A stretch of 46,625 bases of DNA from a virus. Under the pieces are notes generated by a model. That model saw only the letters and a program-made list of their open reading frames with translations, was not told the origin of the DNA and did no database searches. The position numbers were made by a program, and so were the translations under genes. Location: positions 1 through 46,625 of IMG/VR virus record IMGVR_UViG_3300031576_000089; one strand, written 5' to 3'. Below, piece after piece: positions 32,821-39,787 of this stretch. The first letter of the stretch is position 1. Every line of letters begins with the position of its first letter.

Positions 32821-33343
32821 GCATCCCTCCTGCCTGCTCCTGTGCGCGGATGGTGGTGATTATTTGGATGCCTAGTGTTGTTAAGCTGTTTTCTACGCGC
32901 TGAGACTTTCGCACGCCATCAATTTCCTCCTCAGCATGTTTAATGCGCCATCGCTTTTCAGCCTTGATAGCCGCTTGCGTCTCCGACTCAACCGCTTCTA
33001 CATCTACCTTTCGTTGCGCCTCTACCGCAGCGGCGAGTGACGCTTTCAGTTGCGCGTTCTCAGTCACAAGCTGAGTTAGGCTATGCTTCTCCCACGTATC
33101 ATGGTCTTGGAGTAGAAGCAGCACGGCTTCGTTCCAATTAGTAGGCGCAACGTCTGTATGCACGGCCTTTTTGATACGCTCGGCTGTGTCTTTTGGAACA
33201 GCTTGAACAGTGGCGAGGGCGGCGTCCAGATCACGAATCGCATGGTTTGCTAATGAGTGAATCCTATCTCTCCTGTCAGCATCAATAGGATGTACATTGG
33301 TAATGTTGGCGATCTTATCTAGGGCTTCGCGTACAAGATTCAT
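32813..33343 (-). CDS. Coiled-coil protein
   Basis: 176 residues from ATG 33343, after GGGAAGGTG. Helical throughout: REALDKIANI, then a long heptad region at 80-150 (LVTENAQLKASLAAAVEAQRK). Its end RAQEQAGGMHE is encoded by the AGG-type junction also found at 35402. Function unknown. Confidence 0.55.
   Translation of the reverse strand: MNLVREALDKIANITNVHPIDADRRDRIHSLANHAIRDLDAALATVQAVPKDTAERIKKAVHTDVAPTNWNEAVLLLLQDHDTWEKHSLTQLVTENAQLKASLAAAVEAQRKVDVEAVESETQAAIKAEKRWRIKHAEEEIDGVRKSQRVENSLTTLGIQIITTIRAQEQAGGMHE
32818..32851 (-). repeat. Gene-junction repeat, type B copy 1
   Basis: Leftward strand CGCGCACAGG-AGCAGGCAGGAGG-GATGC before an ATG. Closely similar to 35402-35437, with the same reading frame giving a QAGG tail. 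Weaker relatives lie at 29567, 32631, 33423 and 35162. Confidence 0.7.
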
Positions 33344-33423
33344 GCTTTCACCTTCCCACATTTCGTACATATGAACCACGTCCAGTCACGGCTAAGTGTC
33401 CACCAATGAGGCCAACATATCAT
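33340..33423 (-). CDS. 27-residue Trp-rich zinc-knuckle peptide
   Basis: ATG at 33423 follows GGGAGCAGGTGAAGCG. The sequence holds CWPHWW at 3-8 and CTKC at 19-22, giving Cys/His ligands in a zinc-ribbon spacing, and five Trp residues. The TGA overlaps the next ATG (ATGA). The small size lowers certainty, but signal, motif and coupling agree. Confidence 0.45.
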   Translation of the reverse strand: MICWPHWWTLSRDWTWFICTKCGKVKA

Positions 33424-33448
33424 CGCTTCACCTGCTCCCTGCGCGTGG

Positions 33449-34102
33449 TCATGGGGTGAGTTCTCGCTTGGCATCGTCGTAGGCACGATTGAGTTCTTGC
33501 ATGGCATTTTCGTGACCGCCGCGATCTGGATGCCGACTTTGCGCCAGTTGTCGGTAACGGTCTTTGGCCTGTTCCAGCGTCGGCGTGTTCTCGAATCCCA
33601 TGACGTGCCGCCAGTCATTCGGTGAAGGCAGAGCCTCAAAGCCGGTGAAGGCACGCTCCAAAATCACCGCGCCACCGTGCCGTTCAATGGCTCGCATCGC
33701 TTCGAGTGTCGCCGCAATCGCCGCGAGGTTATCTGCCACGCGATCATAGCGATCAATCGCCATGACCTTGTGCTGCTTGGCCGTGCGCGTTTTCCAGTAG
33801 ACCGCCACGCCGGGGTCAGCCGGTTCCTGCTGCCCAGAGCGTGGCAAACCATCGAGTTTCAGGTGAAGGTTGGTAGAGATAATAGCCTCGCCCACTGCAC
33901 CGAGCATTTCCAATGACTTCAAGACGCGCCCTGCACCTTCGGCAATCGTCACTTGGCCGCGCACTTTATAGGAATGATTCTGCGTCGTGTCGTTTGGATT
34001 GTCGTGGTACTTCGTCGTGGCCTTGCTGAATTTTGCGCGTGTTCGGCTATACGCCTGAGTGCGTTTCCAGCCAGTCGGCCACGTCAACGGATACTTCGTC
34101 AT
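33449..34102 (-). CDS. J-domain protein
   Basis: 217 residues, ATG after GCCGAAGGAG. The C-terminal 60 residues form a J domain (LEQAKDRYRQLAQSRHPDRGG) with the HPD at 191-193 that stimulates host DnaK. The N-terminal 150 residues are unassigned and may pick the client. Phage J proteins of this layout are common in accessory blocks. It may recruit the host chaperone for phage proteins or disarm a host protein. Confidence 0.8.
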   Translation of the reverse strand: MTKYPLTWPTGWKRTQAYSRTRAKFSKATTKYHDNPNDTTQNHSYKVRGQVTIAEGAGRVLKSLEMLGAVGEAIISTNLHLKLDGLPRSGQQEPADPGVAVYWKTRTAKQHKVMAIDRYDRVADNLAAIAATLEAMRAIERHGGAVILERAFTGFEALPSPNDWRHVMGFENTPTLEQAKDRYRQLAQSRHPDRGGHENAMQELNRAYDDAKRELTP

Positions 34103-34103
34103 T

Positions 34104-34135
34104 TCACTCCTTCGGCTCCCGCACCGGGCCTGCCT
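34104..34135 (-). repeat. Gene-junction repeat, type C copy 2
   Basis: One mismatch to 32315-32346 over 32 bases. It encodes the end of copy 2 and supplies the ribosome-binding site of the J-domain gene. Confidence 0.85.
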
Positions 34136-34376
34136 TGAACTTCACGATAGCGTCGTAGGCAATCTGACATCCTTCGCAGTTAGTACTCATTGCAACCGCC
34201 TCGTGGACTGACTCAAGCAACGCTTCCAACGCCCCCACCCGCTCCTCGTGCTGGCGGTCGGCAAGGAAGAAGGCGTCACGAGCAACCCTGCGGATATTGC
34301 CAGGGTAGGCATCAGACCCATTTGGGCAATGCTTATCCACTTGCTCCTCTATCCACCGCTCCCGTTCGTCAGTCAT
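34104..34376 (-). CDS. Paralogous helical protein, copy 2
   Basis: 90 residues. MTDERERWIEEQ, AFFLADRQHEERVGALE and GPVREPKE align with the 32316-32633 product, so a gene duplication including the flanking junction repeat is likely. CEGC in the middle may bind zinc; copy 1 lacks it. It overlaps the upstream gene by four bases. Confidence 0.6.
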   Translation of the reverse strand: MTDERERWIEEQVDKHCPNGSDAYPGNIRRVARDAFFLADRQHEERVGALEALLESVHEAVAMSTNCEGCQIAYDAIVKFKAGPVREPKE

Positions 34377-34549
34377 TTGTCACCCCAATCGCCATCTTCA
34401 GGCAGCCCCATCTCTCGGTTTGCATCGGCATTCTCATCTCGAAGCGGAACGGTAGCGCGACAAACCATGCGATGCACCGGACAGGTAAACCCCCAACACT
34501 CAGGATTTTGGCAAATACATTCATCCACCACCATCCTGCGGTCAGTCAT
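34373..34549 (-). CDS. Small Cys-rich protein
   Basis: 58 residues from ATG 34549 (MTDRRMVVDECICQNPEC) with CxC, C and CPVH further on, so a Cys/His zinc site is likely. A longer open frame upstream to 34630 lacks support and overlaps the Zn-rich gene. Function unknown. Confidence 0.55.
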   Translation of the reverse strand: MTDRRMVVDECICQNPECWGFTCPVHRMVCRATVPLRDENADANREMGLPEDGDWGDK

Positions 34550-35133
34550 GGCTTCTTCATGGGGTAAGCGTACCACCCGCAGTTGAGGCATTTTGCGTAG
34601 TCCTCGTGTTCTTCTAAGCATCCGCCACATTTTTGACAGACGATGGGCACTGACACTCTCTTCTGGCGCAGCTTCCTGATTTTTGAACGGTAGCGTGTCC
34701 GCTGGTAAATGCGCCGCTGTTCCTGTAATTCTTCACTGCCATGGTAGCGTTCCCGTGCATCTGTCGAACGTTTTATCCGCCACGCCGTCCAGTGTGCGAG
34801 GCACCGTTCACGCTTCACTCGTGGTTGGTTACATTCAATACATTCGCCGCGCTGTTTCTTCTCGGTGACAAATTTCACCACTCCGGCTAACTCCGTGTTG
34901 CGAGGATTCGGTCTCTTTTGTAGCCCGACTCGAATGCGGTCTTTATATCCGAACTCTGGTGAGAGGGGATCGTGTGGTCGCCGACCATGCCGCCGCCGTG
35001 ACCATTCTCGTGCCTGCCGCCGTAATTTTTCAAGGTGATAGGCGCAAGACTGACAGGAGGTCGGCGCGAGGGGCTGATCACATCGGTAACAAAGTCCCAG
35101 AGCTTGCCTACGCTGTAGTCGTACATCAGCCAT
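34546..35133 (-). CDS. Basic multi-zinc-finger protein
   Basis: 195 residues. Three Cys clusters: CYRC plus CQSC at 15-30, CIEC at about 98-101 with a later C-H, and CQKCGGC plus CLNCGW at 166-185. Arg/Lys-rich between them (KLRRQAREWSRRRHGRR), so nucleic-acid binding is probable. GCGGGAGG precedes the ATG. Such fingers accompany homing endonucleases, but I see no nuclease motif. Confidence 0.6.
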   Translation of the reverse strand: MADVRLQRRQALGLCYRCDQPLAPTSCQSCAYHLEKLRRQAREWSRRRHGRRPHDPLSPEFGYKDRIRVGLQKRPNPRNTELAGVVKFVTEKKQRGECIECNQPRVKRERCLAHWTAWRIKRSTDARERYHGSEELQEQRRIYQRTRYRSKIRKLRQKRVSVPIVCQKCGGCLEEHEDYAKCLNCGWYAYPMKKP

Positions 35134-35150
35134 GTAGCGTCCTCCCGCGC

Positions 35151-35405
35151 TCAGTCAATTCCATGCTCCCCTCCTGCGCGTTTATACAATCTTACGGAGA
35201 TACCGCGTTGCGTAACTCTCTTATGAAACGTATTACGGTTCACGCCAAGAAGCCGCGAGGCGGCAGACTGATTGCCCCGCGTTCTACTCAGCGCATACGC
35301 AATCAAGCATGAATCTACCTTGTAGATAATAAATGTACGAATATTCCTTGTATACCTGTCGCACATATTGTGCAGGATGGCATCAAGCTCTGTAAGCCCA
35401 CTCAT
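35151..35405 (-). CDS. Fis-type helix-turn-helix regulator
   Basis: 84 residues. Residues about 38-68 (ALSRTRGNQSAASRLLGVNRNTFHKRV) are a Fis/NtrC C-terminal HTH, where GNQSxAAxLLGxNRxT is the family signature. There is no AAA+ or receiver domain, so it is a stand-alone DNA-binding protein. The tail RAGGEHGID comes from an AGG-type junction. It may regulate phage or host genes; note the sigma-54-like promoter at 44830. Confidence 0.8.
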   Translation of the reverse strand: MSGLTELDAILHNMCDRYTRNIRTFIIYKVDSCLIAYALSRTRGNQSAASRLLGVNRNTFHKRVTQRGISVRLYKRAGGEHGID

Positions 35406-35437
35406 TGCTCTCCTCCTGCCTGCCCCCGTGCGCGAAT
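35402..35437 (-). repeat. Gene-junction repeat, type B copy 2
   Basis: Leftward strand CGCGCACGGG-GGCAGGCAGGAGG-AGAGC before the next ATG, matching 32818-32851 apart from a few substitutions and in the same reading frame. Confidence 0.7.
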
Positions 35438-35488
35438 GGCGGCGGCGAGTTCTTTCATCGTCTCAGCAAATAAAATAGGCTGCTCCAT
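35402..35488 (-). CDS. 28-residue peptide, tentative
   Basis: MEQPILFAETMKELAAAIRA followed by an RGQAGGEQ end. No ribosome-binding site is visible at the ATG. Support comes from the C-terminal frame, which is the same as in the 32813 gene, and from the ATGA overlap with the Fis-type gene. It could be a gene remnant left by cassette exchange. Confidence 0.35.
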   Translation of the reverse strand: MEQPILFAETMKELAAAIRARGQAGGEQ

Positions 35489-35505
35489 TGTTGGTAACTG
35501 TTTTG

Positions 35506-36117
35506 CTACGACGAAATGAATCCCTTGTTGCAGAGCCGTTGCAAATAAGTGTCCCTCGAGGATCGTTTGTACCCGGTCAGCACCGTGATCTGTTCGCGGG
35601 AGGCACCGTTCGGATACTGGCAGACGACCGTGAGGATTGCCCGTTCGCCTTTCGTCAAACTTCCATCGAGTTTGACAATGACCCCTGGCTCCAGCGGCTT
35701 GTGAAACACGGCCCTATCTATTTTCAGGATCGGACGATCTGGTATACACGGCTTCTGCGCCATACTGACAGAGCTTATGACCTTCGTTAAAACGCCAGCA
35801 AGATCGTTCAAGTCCTGCATAATCACCATCGCTTTATAGTGGCGATTGCGCTCCTTGATAACCTTATCAAAAAGTTTTTCCAGTCGCTTGATCTGGCTGT
35901 CCTTGATCGCCGGCACCTTTTCATGGACGGTGACGGTCTTGATCGGCTGGCTGAGTTGGCGCTGCGCGACGTCCAGCGTCACGCTGGCGGACTTCTTGAG
36001 TGCCGCCTTCAGCTCGATAATCTGCCGGCGCAGTTCTTTGGGATCCTCCGCTTTGGCCTTTTCGATCGTATCGGCCATGCGCTGCCGGATCTTGAGCGTG
36101 TCAGATATTTTTAGCAT
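35506..36117 (-). CDS. Coiled-coil protein with C-terminal winged helix
   Basis: 203 residues, AAGGAG before ATG 36117. Residues 1-110 are helical. The last 55 (LTKGERAILTVVCQYPNGAS, YKRSSRDTYLQRLCNKGFI) match a winged-helix module common at the ends of phage and prophage proteins (GERALLxAxAQ, LTGYKRSSRDTY). DNA binding is likely; exact role unknown. Confidence 0.6.
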   Translation of the reverse strand: MLKISDTLKIRQRMADTIEKAKAEDPKELRRQIIELKAALKKSASVTLDVAQRQLSQPIKTVTVHEKVPAIKDSQIKRLEKLFDKVIKERNRHYKAMVIMQDLNDLAGVLTKVISSVSMAQKPCIPDRPILKIDRAVFHKPLEPGVIVKLDGSLTKGERAILTVVCQYPNGASREQITVLTGYKRSSRDTYLQRLCNKGFISS

Positions 36118-36355
36118 TCCGCTCCTTCGCCATCACGTCTATTTCTTTATTGATTGCATCGCCGCAGGCCCGGTAGCCGGCTTCCCATGCTTGCTTGTAG
36201 TAGTCCTTGAACCGGCCCTCGCAAGCGTGGAGTCCTTTCTGGAATCCCTTTTCGTAGATCTGGCTGTCGCGGATGAGCAGCTTGTCGGCGCGCATGAGCT
36301 TGAAGTGGAGCCGGCGCCAGCCAGCCACGATCCAGTTGGAAAAGATACTTTTCAT
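36101..36355 (-). CDS. Small helical protein
   Basis: 84 residues. ATG 36355 after AGGGAACG, overlapping the resolvase stop. The N-terminal basic amphipathic helix (NWIVAGWRRLHFKLMRADKL) could touch membrane or DNA. The end KERNAKNI overlaps the next gene by 17 bases. Function unknown. Confidence 0.5.
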   Translation of the reverse strand: MKSIFSNWIVAGWRRLHFKLMRADKLLIRDSQIYEKGFQKGLHACEGRFKDYYKQAWEAGYRACGDAINKEIDVMAKERNAKNI

Positions 36356-36669
36356 ATTCGTTCCCTAAAATCGAGCCACGCTGTAAGTTGTGCTAAGGTC
36401 ATAGTTATAATGATCGGGCTTTTTCTACCGTTCCCGCGCCTGACTTTTGTACAGACGACGCCGAGTTTTGAGTCCGCTGCCCCGGCCGCGTCCATTTCTT
36501 CCGCCAATTTTGTCAACGATTCAAGGCTGAGATTCTTGACGAGTTTGCATTGTCCAATGACGTGAGGGCCAGTGAAGTCCACTCGCTCGCCGGCATTGGC
36601 CCAATGCCGTTCTGCTCCAAACGCTTTAGCGCAGTCGCGCTCAAAGGCTTTCCACGCCTTATCACTCAC
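36352..36669 (-). CDS. Putative PD-(D/E)XK resolvase-like nuclease
   Basis: 105 residues from GTG 36669 (GGAGGG upstream). The layout fits archaeal-type Holliday junction resolvases and related phage nucleases: E10 in the first helix, D31 (ERVDFTGP), then VIGQCK with Q40 in place of the usual Glu and K42, and a later helix-strand unit (LGVVCTKVR). It could resolve recombination intermediates before packaging. The Q-x-K variant may affect activity. Assignment rests on motif spacing only. Confidence 0.55.
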   Translation of the reverse strand: MSDKAWKAFERDCAKAFGAERHWANAGERVDFTGPHVIGQCKLVKNLSLESLTKLAEEMDAAGAADSKLGVVCTKVRRGNGRKSPIIITMTLAQLTAWLDFRERI

Positions 36670-36883
36670 GATATTTACCCTCCTCCAGTGGAAAGACCGC
36701 GCTGGCTTCCTTGAACGTCAGTTTATTGCCATGCGCCTTCACCCATTGGTGATGCCCGACTCCGGCATAGGCCGCGTAGTCATTTACGCCACCGGCCACC
36801 AGCACGATCGTTACAGTCACGTCCGGAAGGCCGGCCATCTGGCACGGGTAGATCCGGTTGGCGATCCCGATTATGTCGCCCAT
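36662..36883 (-). CDS. Hypothetical protein in the recombination block
   Basis: 73 residues. Alternating strand-helix pattern (DVTVTIVLVAGGVNDYAAYAG), Gly and His rich. Overlaps the resolvase-like start by eight bases and follows the annealing protein by four bases, so it is part of the same transcript. No family recognised. Confidence 0.5.
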   Translation of the reverse strand: MGDIIGIANRIYPCQMAGLPDVTVTIVLVAGGVNDYAAYAGVGHHQWVKAHGNKLTFKEASAVFPLEEGKYRE

Positions 36884-36887
36884 CGTG

Positions 36888-37928
36888 TTATGTCGTCCAG
36901 ACTTTTGCTTTCGTTTCGTCGTAGACGTTCTGCAAGGCTTCCTGTTCGCCGTTCGTGAGCATCAGCGCATCTTGCTTCATCGTGTGCCACATATCCTCGA
37001 GCGACTTGAGACTCTTGCACCCTCCCAACGCCTGAGACATGATGGCAAAGGTCGGTGCGTCATGCTTTCCTGCCGGCGCCGGCTTCGCGTTGCCCTTGTC
37101 TACCGGCTTCGGATCTGCCGGAGGAGCATCGGCTGGCTTTTCCCTGCGCGCAATCTCTTTCTCGATCTCGACGGAGAGCTTCTTGTCGCGTGGCGCAAAC
37201 TTACTGTTCGGATCGTTCGCGCTCTGCCGGCACCGTTCCAGGTAGAATTTCAGGTCTTGGAGCGACACGGCCGGATCCGCGAGAGACTTCCCGGCCGATG
37301 GGCCGTAGTTTGGCAGATTGGTCGCGGCCGCAAACGTCACCTTACCGCAATCGTTCCGCTTGAAGCCGGTGTAGGCTTCGACGTCCTCCCAGGTGAGGTT
37401 TCGCAGGCCCAAGAGGTTCGTCACGCCGCGTACGATGCAGTTGGAGTACGCGGCCTTTTTCACGTCCTCATGGTCCACTTCCAGCGGGGAGATCTGGATG
37501 CGCTTGCCGGCACCGTCCGTGTCGGCCGAGAAGAAGTCGTCATAGCTGCTCCGGGATCCGATCTCCGTCACTGTCCGAGCGATGCCCTTCTTCGACGTGT
37601 ACCAAAACGCACCCTGATAGGTGTAGGTGAAGTGGCCGTCCGGCCGGCTCTCGAGCGTGGGGCTGCCGTCAATCTTCCACTCGACCCCGAAGATGGGGGC
37701 AACCTTCGCGGCGCCGGTTTCCTGCATATACGGCTTACCCTTCATGTCCACCCAATCGAGCTTACTGGTCATTCTCAACGCGACCCGCTTGAGCTTGGTC
37801 AAGGCGTCCATCGCCTTTTCCGCCATGTTCGCACGCTCAATCAGTTCGGTGAGATCGGATTCCTCGGCCGGCGTCGTCGTGGTGAGCGCGCCGGGTGTCT
37901 GTTCTTGTGCTTGATTCGCTTCGGTCAT
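36888..37928 (-). CDS. Putative single-strand annealing protein
   Basis: 346 residues. The core KLDWVDMKGKPYMQETGAAK, TVTEIGSRSSYDDFF and HEDVKKAAYSNCIVRGVTNL recalls a phage family found next to recombination exonucleases. The C-terminal third has a Pro/Lys linker and a helical tail. Pairing with the Cas4-like exonuclease at 38544 is the usual exonuclease-annealase arrangement (as in Red or RecET), so I propose an annealing role. It is not a recognisable RecT or Rad52 by motif. Confidence 0.5.
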   Translation of the reverse strand: MTEANQAQEQTPGALTTTTPAEESDLTELIERANMAEKAMDALTKLKRVALRMTSKLDWVDMKGKPYMQETGAAKVAPIFGVEWKIDGSPTLESRPDGHFTYTYQGAFWYTSKKGIARTVTEIGSRSSYDDFFSADTDGAGKRIQISPLEVDHEDVKKAAYSNCIVRGVTNLLGLRNLTWEDVEAYTGFKRNDCGKVTFAAATNLPNYGPSAGKSLADPAVSLQDLKFYLERCRQSANDPNSKFAPRDKKLSVEIEKEIARREKPADAPPADPKPVDKGNAKPAPAGKHDAPTFAIMSQALGGCKSLKSLEDMWHTMKQDALMLTNGEQEALQNVYDETKAKVWTT

Positions 37929-38248
37929 GGAGTCCTCCGTTGAGTTAAGTTACGTTTCGGTGATCGTTTACTCAACTGCTCTTGCCCTGCTGAGATCGTG
38001 AGAGCCTCCCTATGTTTATTTTTGAGATACTTTTTGAGACATGGCGGACAGTTGCCCCTGTATCTGTATTTTCGATAACAGACAAGACATTCCCATAGAA
38101 TCGGCACCAATCTTGGATCACGCTTATCAATGTGTATCGTGAAACCTGCCGTGACGTATATGCCTTTTCTTTGCAGGGTAATGGTACTGTCGTCGCTAAA
38201 TTCACCTATAAGACTCCTTATAAGACCTATTGGCACTTCGATTGCCAT
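37925..38248 (-). CDS. Zinc-knuckle protein
   Basis: 107 residues from ATG 38248, which overlaps the TGA of the upstream small gene (TGATG); a GTG at 38293 is the alternative. The middle has strands (STITLQRKGIYVTAGFTIHI), then CLVC and CPPC, and the tail is very basic. Overlaps the annealing protein start by four bases. Possibly nucleic-acid binding. Confidence 0.5.
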   Translation of the reverse strand: MAIEVPIGLIRSLIGEFSDDSTITLQRKGIYVTAGFTIHIDKRDPRLVPILWECLVCYRKYRYRGNCPPCLKKYLKNKHREALTISAGQEQLSKRSPKRNLTQRRTP

Positions 38249-38367
38249 CAATTGCGCTTCACCGATCCGTACGGGCCGGTGTGTTCCTTCCACGTTTCAT
38301 TGCACGTCGGACACGAAAACTTCTCTGGATCCGGCCAGCGGTGCCGCGGCGCTCGAGGATTGGGCAC
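38248..38367 (-). CDS. Small zinc-knuckle protein, tentative
   Basis: 39 residues from GTG 38367 (MPNPRAPRHRWPDPEKFSC). CPTC plus WKEHTGPYG follow, an arrangement seen in short zinc fingers. No clear ribosome-binding site. Its TGA overlaps the next ATG, and the upstream gene ends nine bases before, so coupling is plausible. Confidence 0.4.
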   Translation of the reverse strand: MPNPRAPRHRWPDPEKFSCPTCNETWKEHTGPYGSVKRN

Positions 38368-38376
38368 AGATGAATT

Positions 38377-38547
38377 TCATAAAGGCTCGATCGTGAATAC
38401 CGTCTGAGGATATTCCTTCTGTAATTCCTTCCCGCAAGGCAGGCAGATTTTCCCTTCTTGTGATTTTGGCTCACCGTCTGGCCCACGACTCAAAAACCAT
38501 TTGACGATCACCTTAGCCTCGTTCGCATTACAGATAACGCACTTCAT
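38377..38547 (-). CDS. Zinc-ribbon protein
   Basis: 56 residues with CVIC at 3-6 and CLPC near 35-38, a four-Cys ribbon with a hydrophobic strand between (VIVKWFLSRG). ATGA overlap with the nuclease gene upstream. Function unknown; may assist the recombination proteins. Confidence 0.6.
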   Translation of the reverse strand: MKCVICNANEAKVIVKWFLSRGPDGEPKSQEGKICLPCGKELQKEYPQTVFTIEPL

Positions 38548-39491
38548 GTCGGCATGATACCCACGTCCATATTCCAGACTTTCTTTCCGTCCTTCCTGTC
38601 CTGCCACTGGCCGGTGATAATGTATTTCCCCACCAACACCTTCTCCCGGCCCTTGAAGTGTTCCTTGCGCCAGTCGTTCAGTTCTTCCCGTTCCTTGTGC
38701 AGAGGATCCAGCATATACAGCCGGTCCAGCTTGGCCTCGGCCTCGGGATCGTCTGAGACTTCCATCGCCTGACTGCGAAACTCCGGCGCGCAGATATGGA
38801 GAAACTTGCAGTCGCCACAAATGCTTTCGGAATAGGGAATTGCCGGAGGAACCGTGCCGGCTGCAACGTGCGCGTTGACCTGTTCACACTTCTTGAGGAG
38901 CGTTTCGGCGTACTCCATGTCCAGCACGATAAAGACTTCCTTGAGCTGGCCGTTCACCTTATTCTTGAAGATGAACATACCGACCTCGACGCCTTCGAGG
39001 AGATTGTAAACCGTGAGCTGCGCCGGATATTTTTGGTGGTAGTGCTTCTTGGATGCCAGCATATCGGCCATGCTGCTGATCTTCTCGATTGCATACGGCG
39101 AGGCGGATTTCACTTCCAGCGGGAGTGGCTTCGACAAGACCATGAAGGGCCGCACTTGTTCGGGCGCGGCGTCTATCATCCATTGTTCGGTGACGATCTT
39201 GCCGTCAATGGAGCCGGTGAGCTGAAACTTCGGCCAGGAAAAGGCGCGCTGCTGTTCGATAACCCGGATCCCGGCGTCGTCCAGTTCGCGCAAGACGGCG
39301 CGCTCATGGAGGTTGCCTTCATCGAAAATGTATTGGAGGTCTACGTCGTGCAGGATCGCTTCTTTCCAGCGCGTGCGGAGAAACGTCAAATACCGTAAAC
39401 ATGGGTGTCCAAGCTCACTCGCCCGGTTGGAATGCACCGGCCACTGTTCGATCTTCTGCTGCTTGCGCGCTGTTATTCTCTCGATAAACAT
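38544..39491 (-). CDS. Cas4-like PD-(D/E)XK exonuclease
   Basis: 315 residues from ATG 39491. SELGHPC with C31, acidic residue D96 (LTGSIDGK), E126-x-K128 (LPLEVKS), Q158 in the QLTVY motif, and CGDCKFLHIC (C225, C228, C234). Together these match the RecB/Cas4 nuclease core with a four-Cys iron-sulfur cluster. It probably resects DNA ends to supply the annealing protein. Its 5' flank is the whole GGNNN array 1, whose final units GGCGA GGCTC double as ribosome-binding site. Confidence 0.8.
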   Translation of the reverse strand: MFIERITARKQQKIEQWPVHSNRASELGHPCLRYLTFLRTRWKEAILHDVDLQYIFDEGNLHERAVLRELDDAGIRVIEQQRAFSWPKFQLTGSIDGKIVTEQWMIDAAPEQVRPFMVLSKPLPLEVKSASPYAIEKISSMADMLASKKHYHQKYPAQLTVYNLLEGVEVGMFIFKNKVNGQLKEVFIVLDMEYAETLLKKCEQVNAHVAAGTVPPAIPYSESICGDCKFLHICAPEFRSQAMEVSDDPEAEAKLDRLYMLDPLHKEREELNDWRKEHFKGREKVLVGKYIITGQWQDRKDGKKVWNMDVGIMPT

Positions 39492-39496
39492 TTTAA

Positions 39497-39786
39497 GAGC
39501 CTCGCCGTACCATGCTGGACCCAATCCCACCTGACCGAACACGGCCTAAGACTGCCGTGCCTTAACTCACCAAACCATACCCCACTCTACCGAATCCCGC
39601 CCTGACACGACCGACCCGACCGAACCATAACTCGCCCCACCTAACCATTCCATGCCAGGCCAGATCCTGCCGGACCTAACCGCGCTCTACCGGAGACTGC
39701 CACACCATACCTCTCCAAATCCTAGCTTGCCTATCCAGTCCTTGCCACGCCCAAACAGACCGGACCTTTCCTATCCATGCCGCGCC
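39497..39786 (-). repeat. Period-5 GGNNN array 1
   Basis: On the leftward strand, 58 consecutive five-base units without insertion or deletion. By hand count 42 begin with GG, and most of the others keep one of the two G. Units vary: GGCAT GGATA GGAAA, then GGTTA GGTCC and so on. The array fills the entire space from the stop codon of the 39788 gene to the ribosome-binding site of the nuclease gene. Every run of intact units fits a two-tetrad G-quadruplex pattern. Confidence 0.9.
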
Positions 39787-39787
39787 C

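Noticed and set aside
35162-35164. Eleven-residue leader peptide MELTERGRTLHG at 35129-35164
   Set aside because: Too short to support without conservation; it coincides with a junction repeat and overlaps the end of the Fis-type gene.
36858-37943. 361-residue rightward frame over the annealing gene
   Set aside because: Opposite strand of the 36888-37928 gene in an otherwise leftward operon; Arg/Leu/Val-rich shadow without a start signal.
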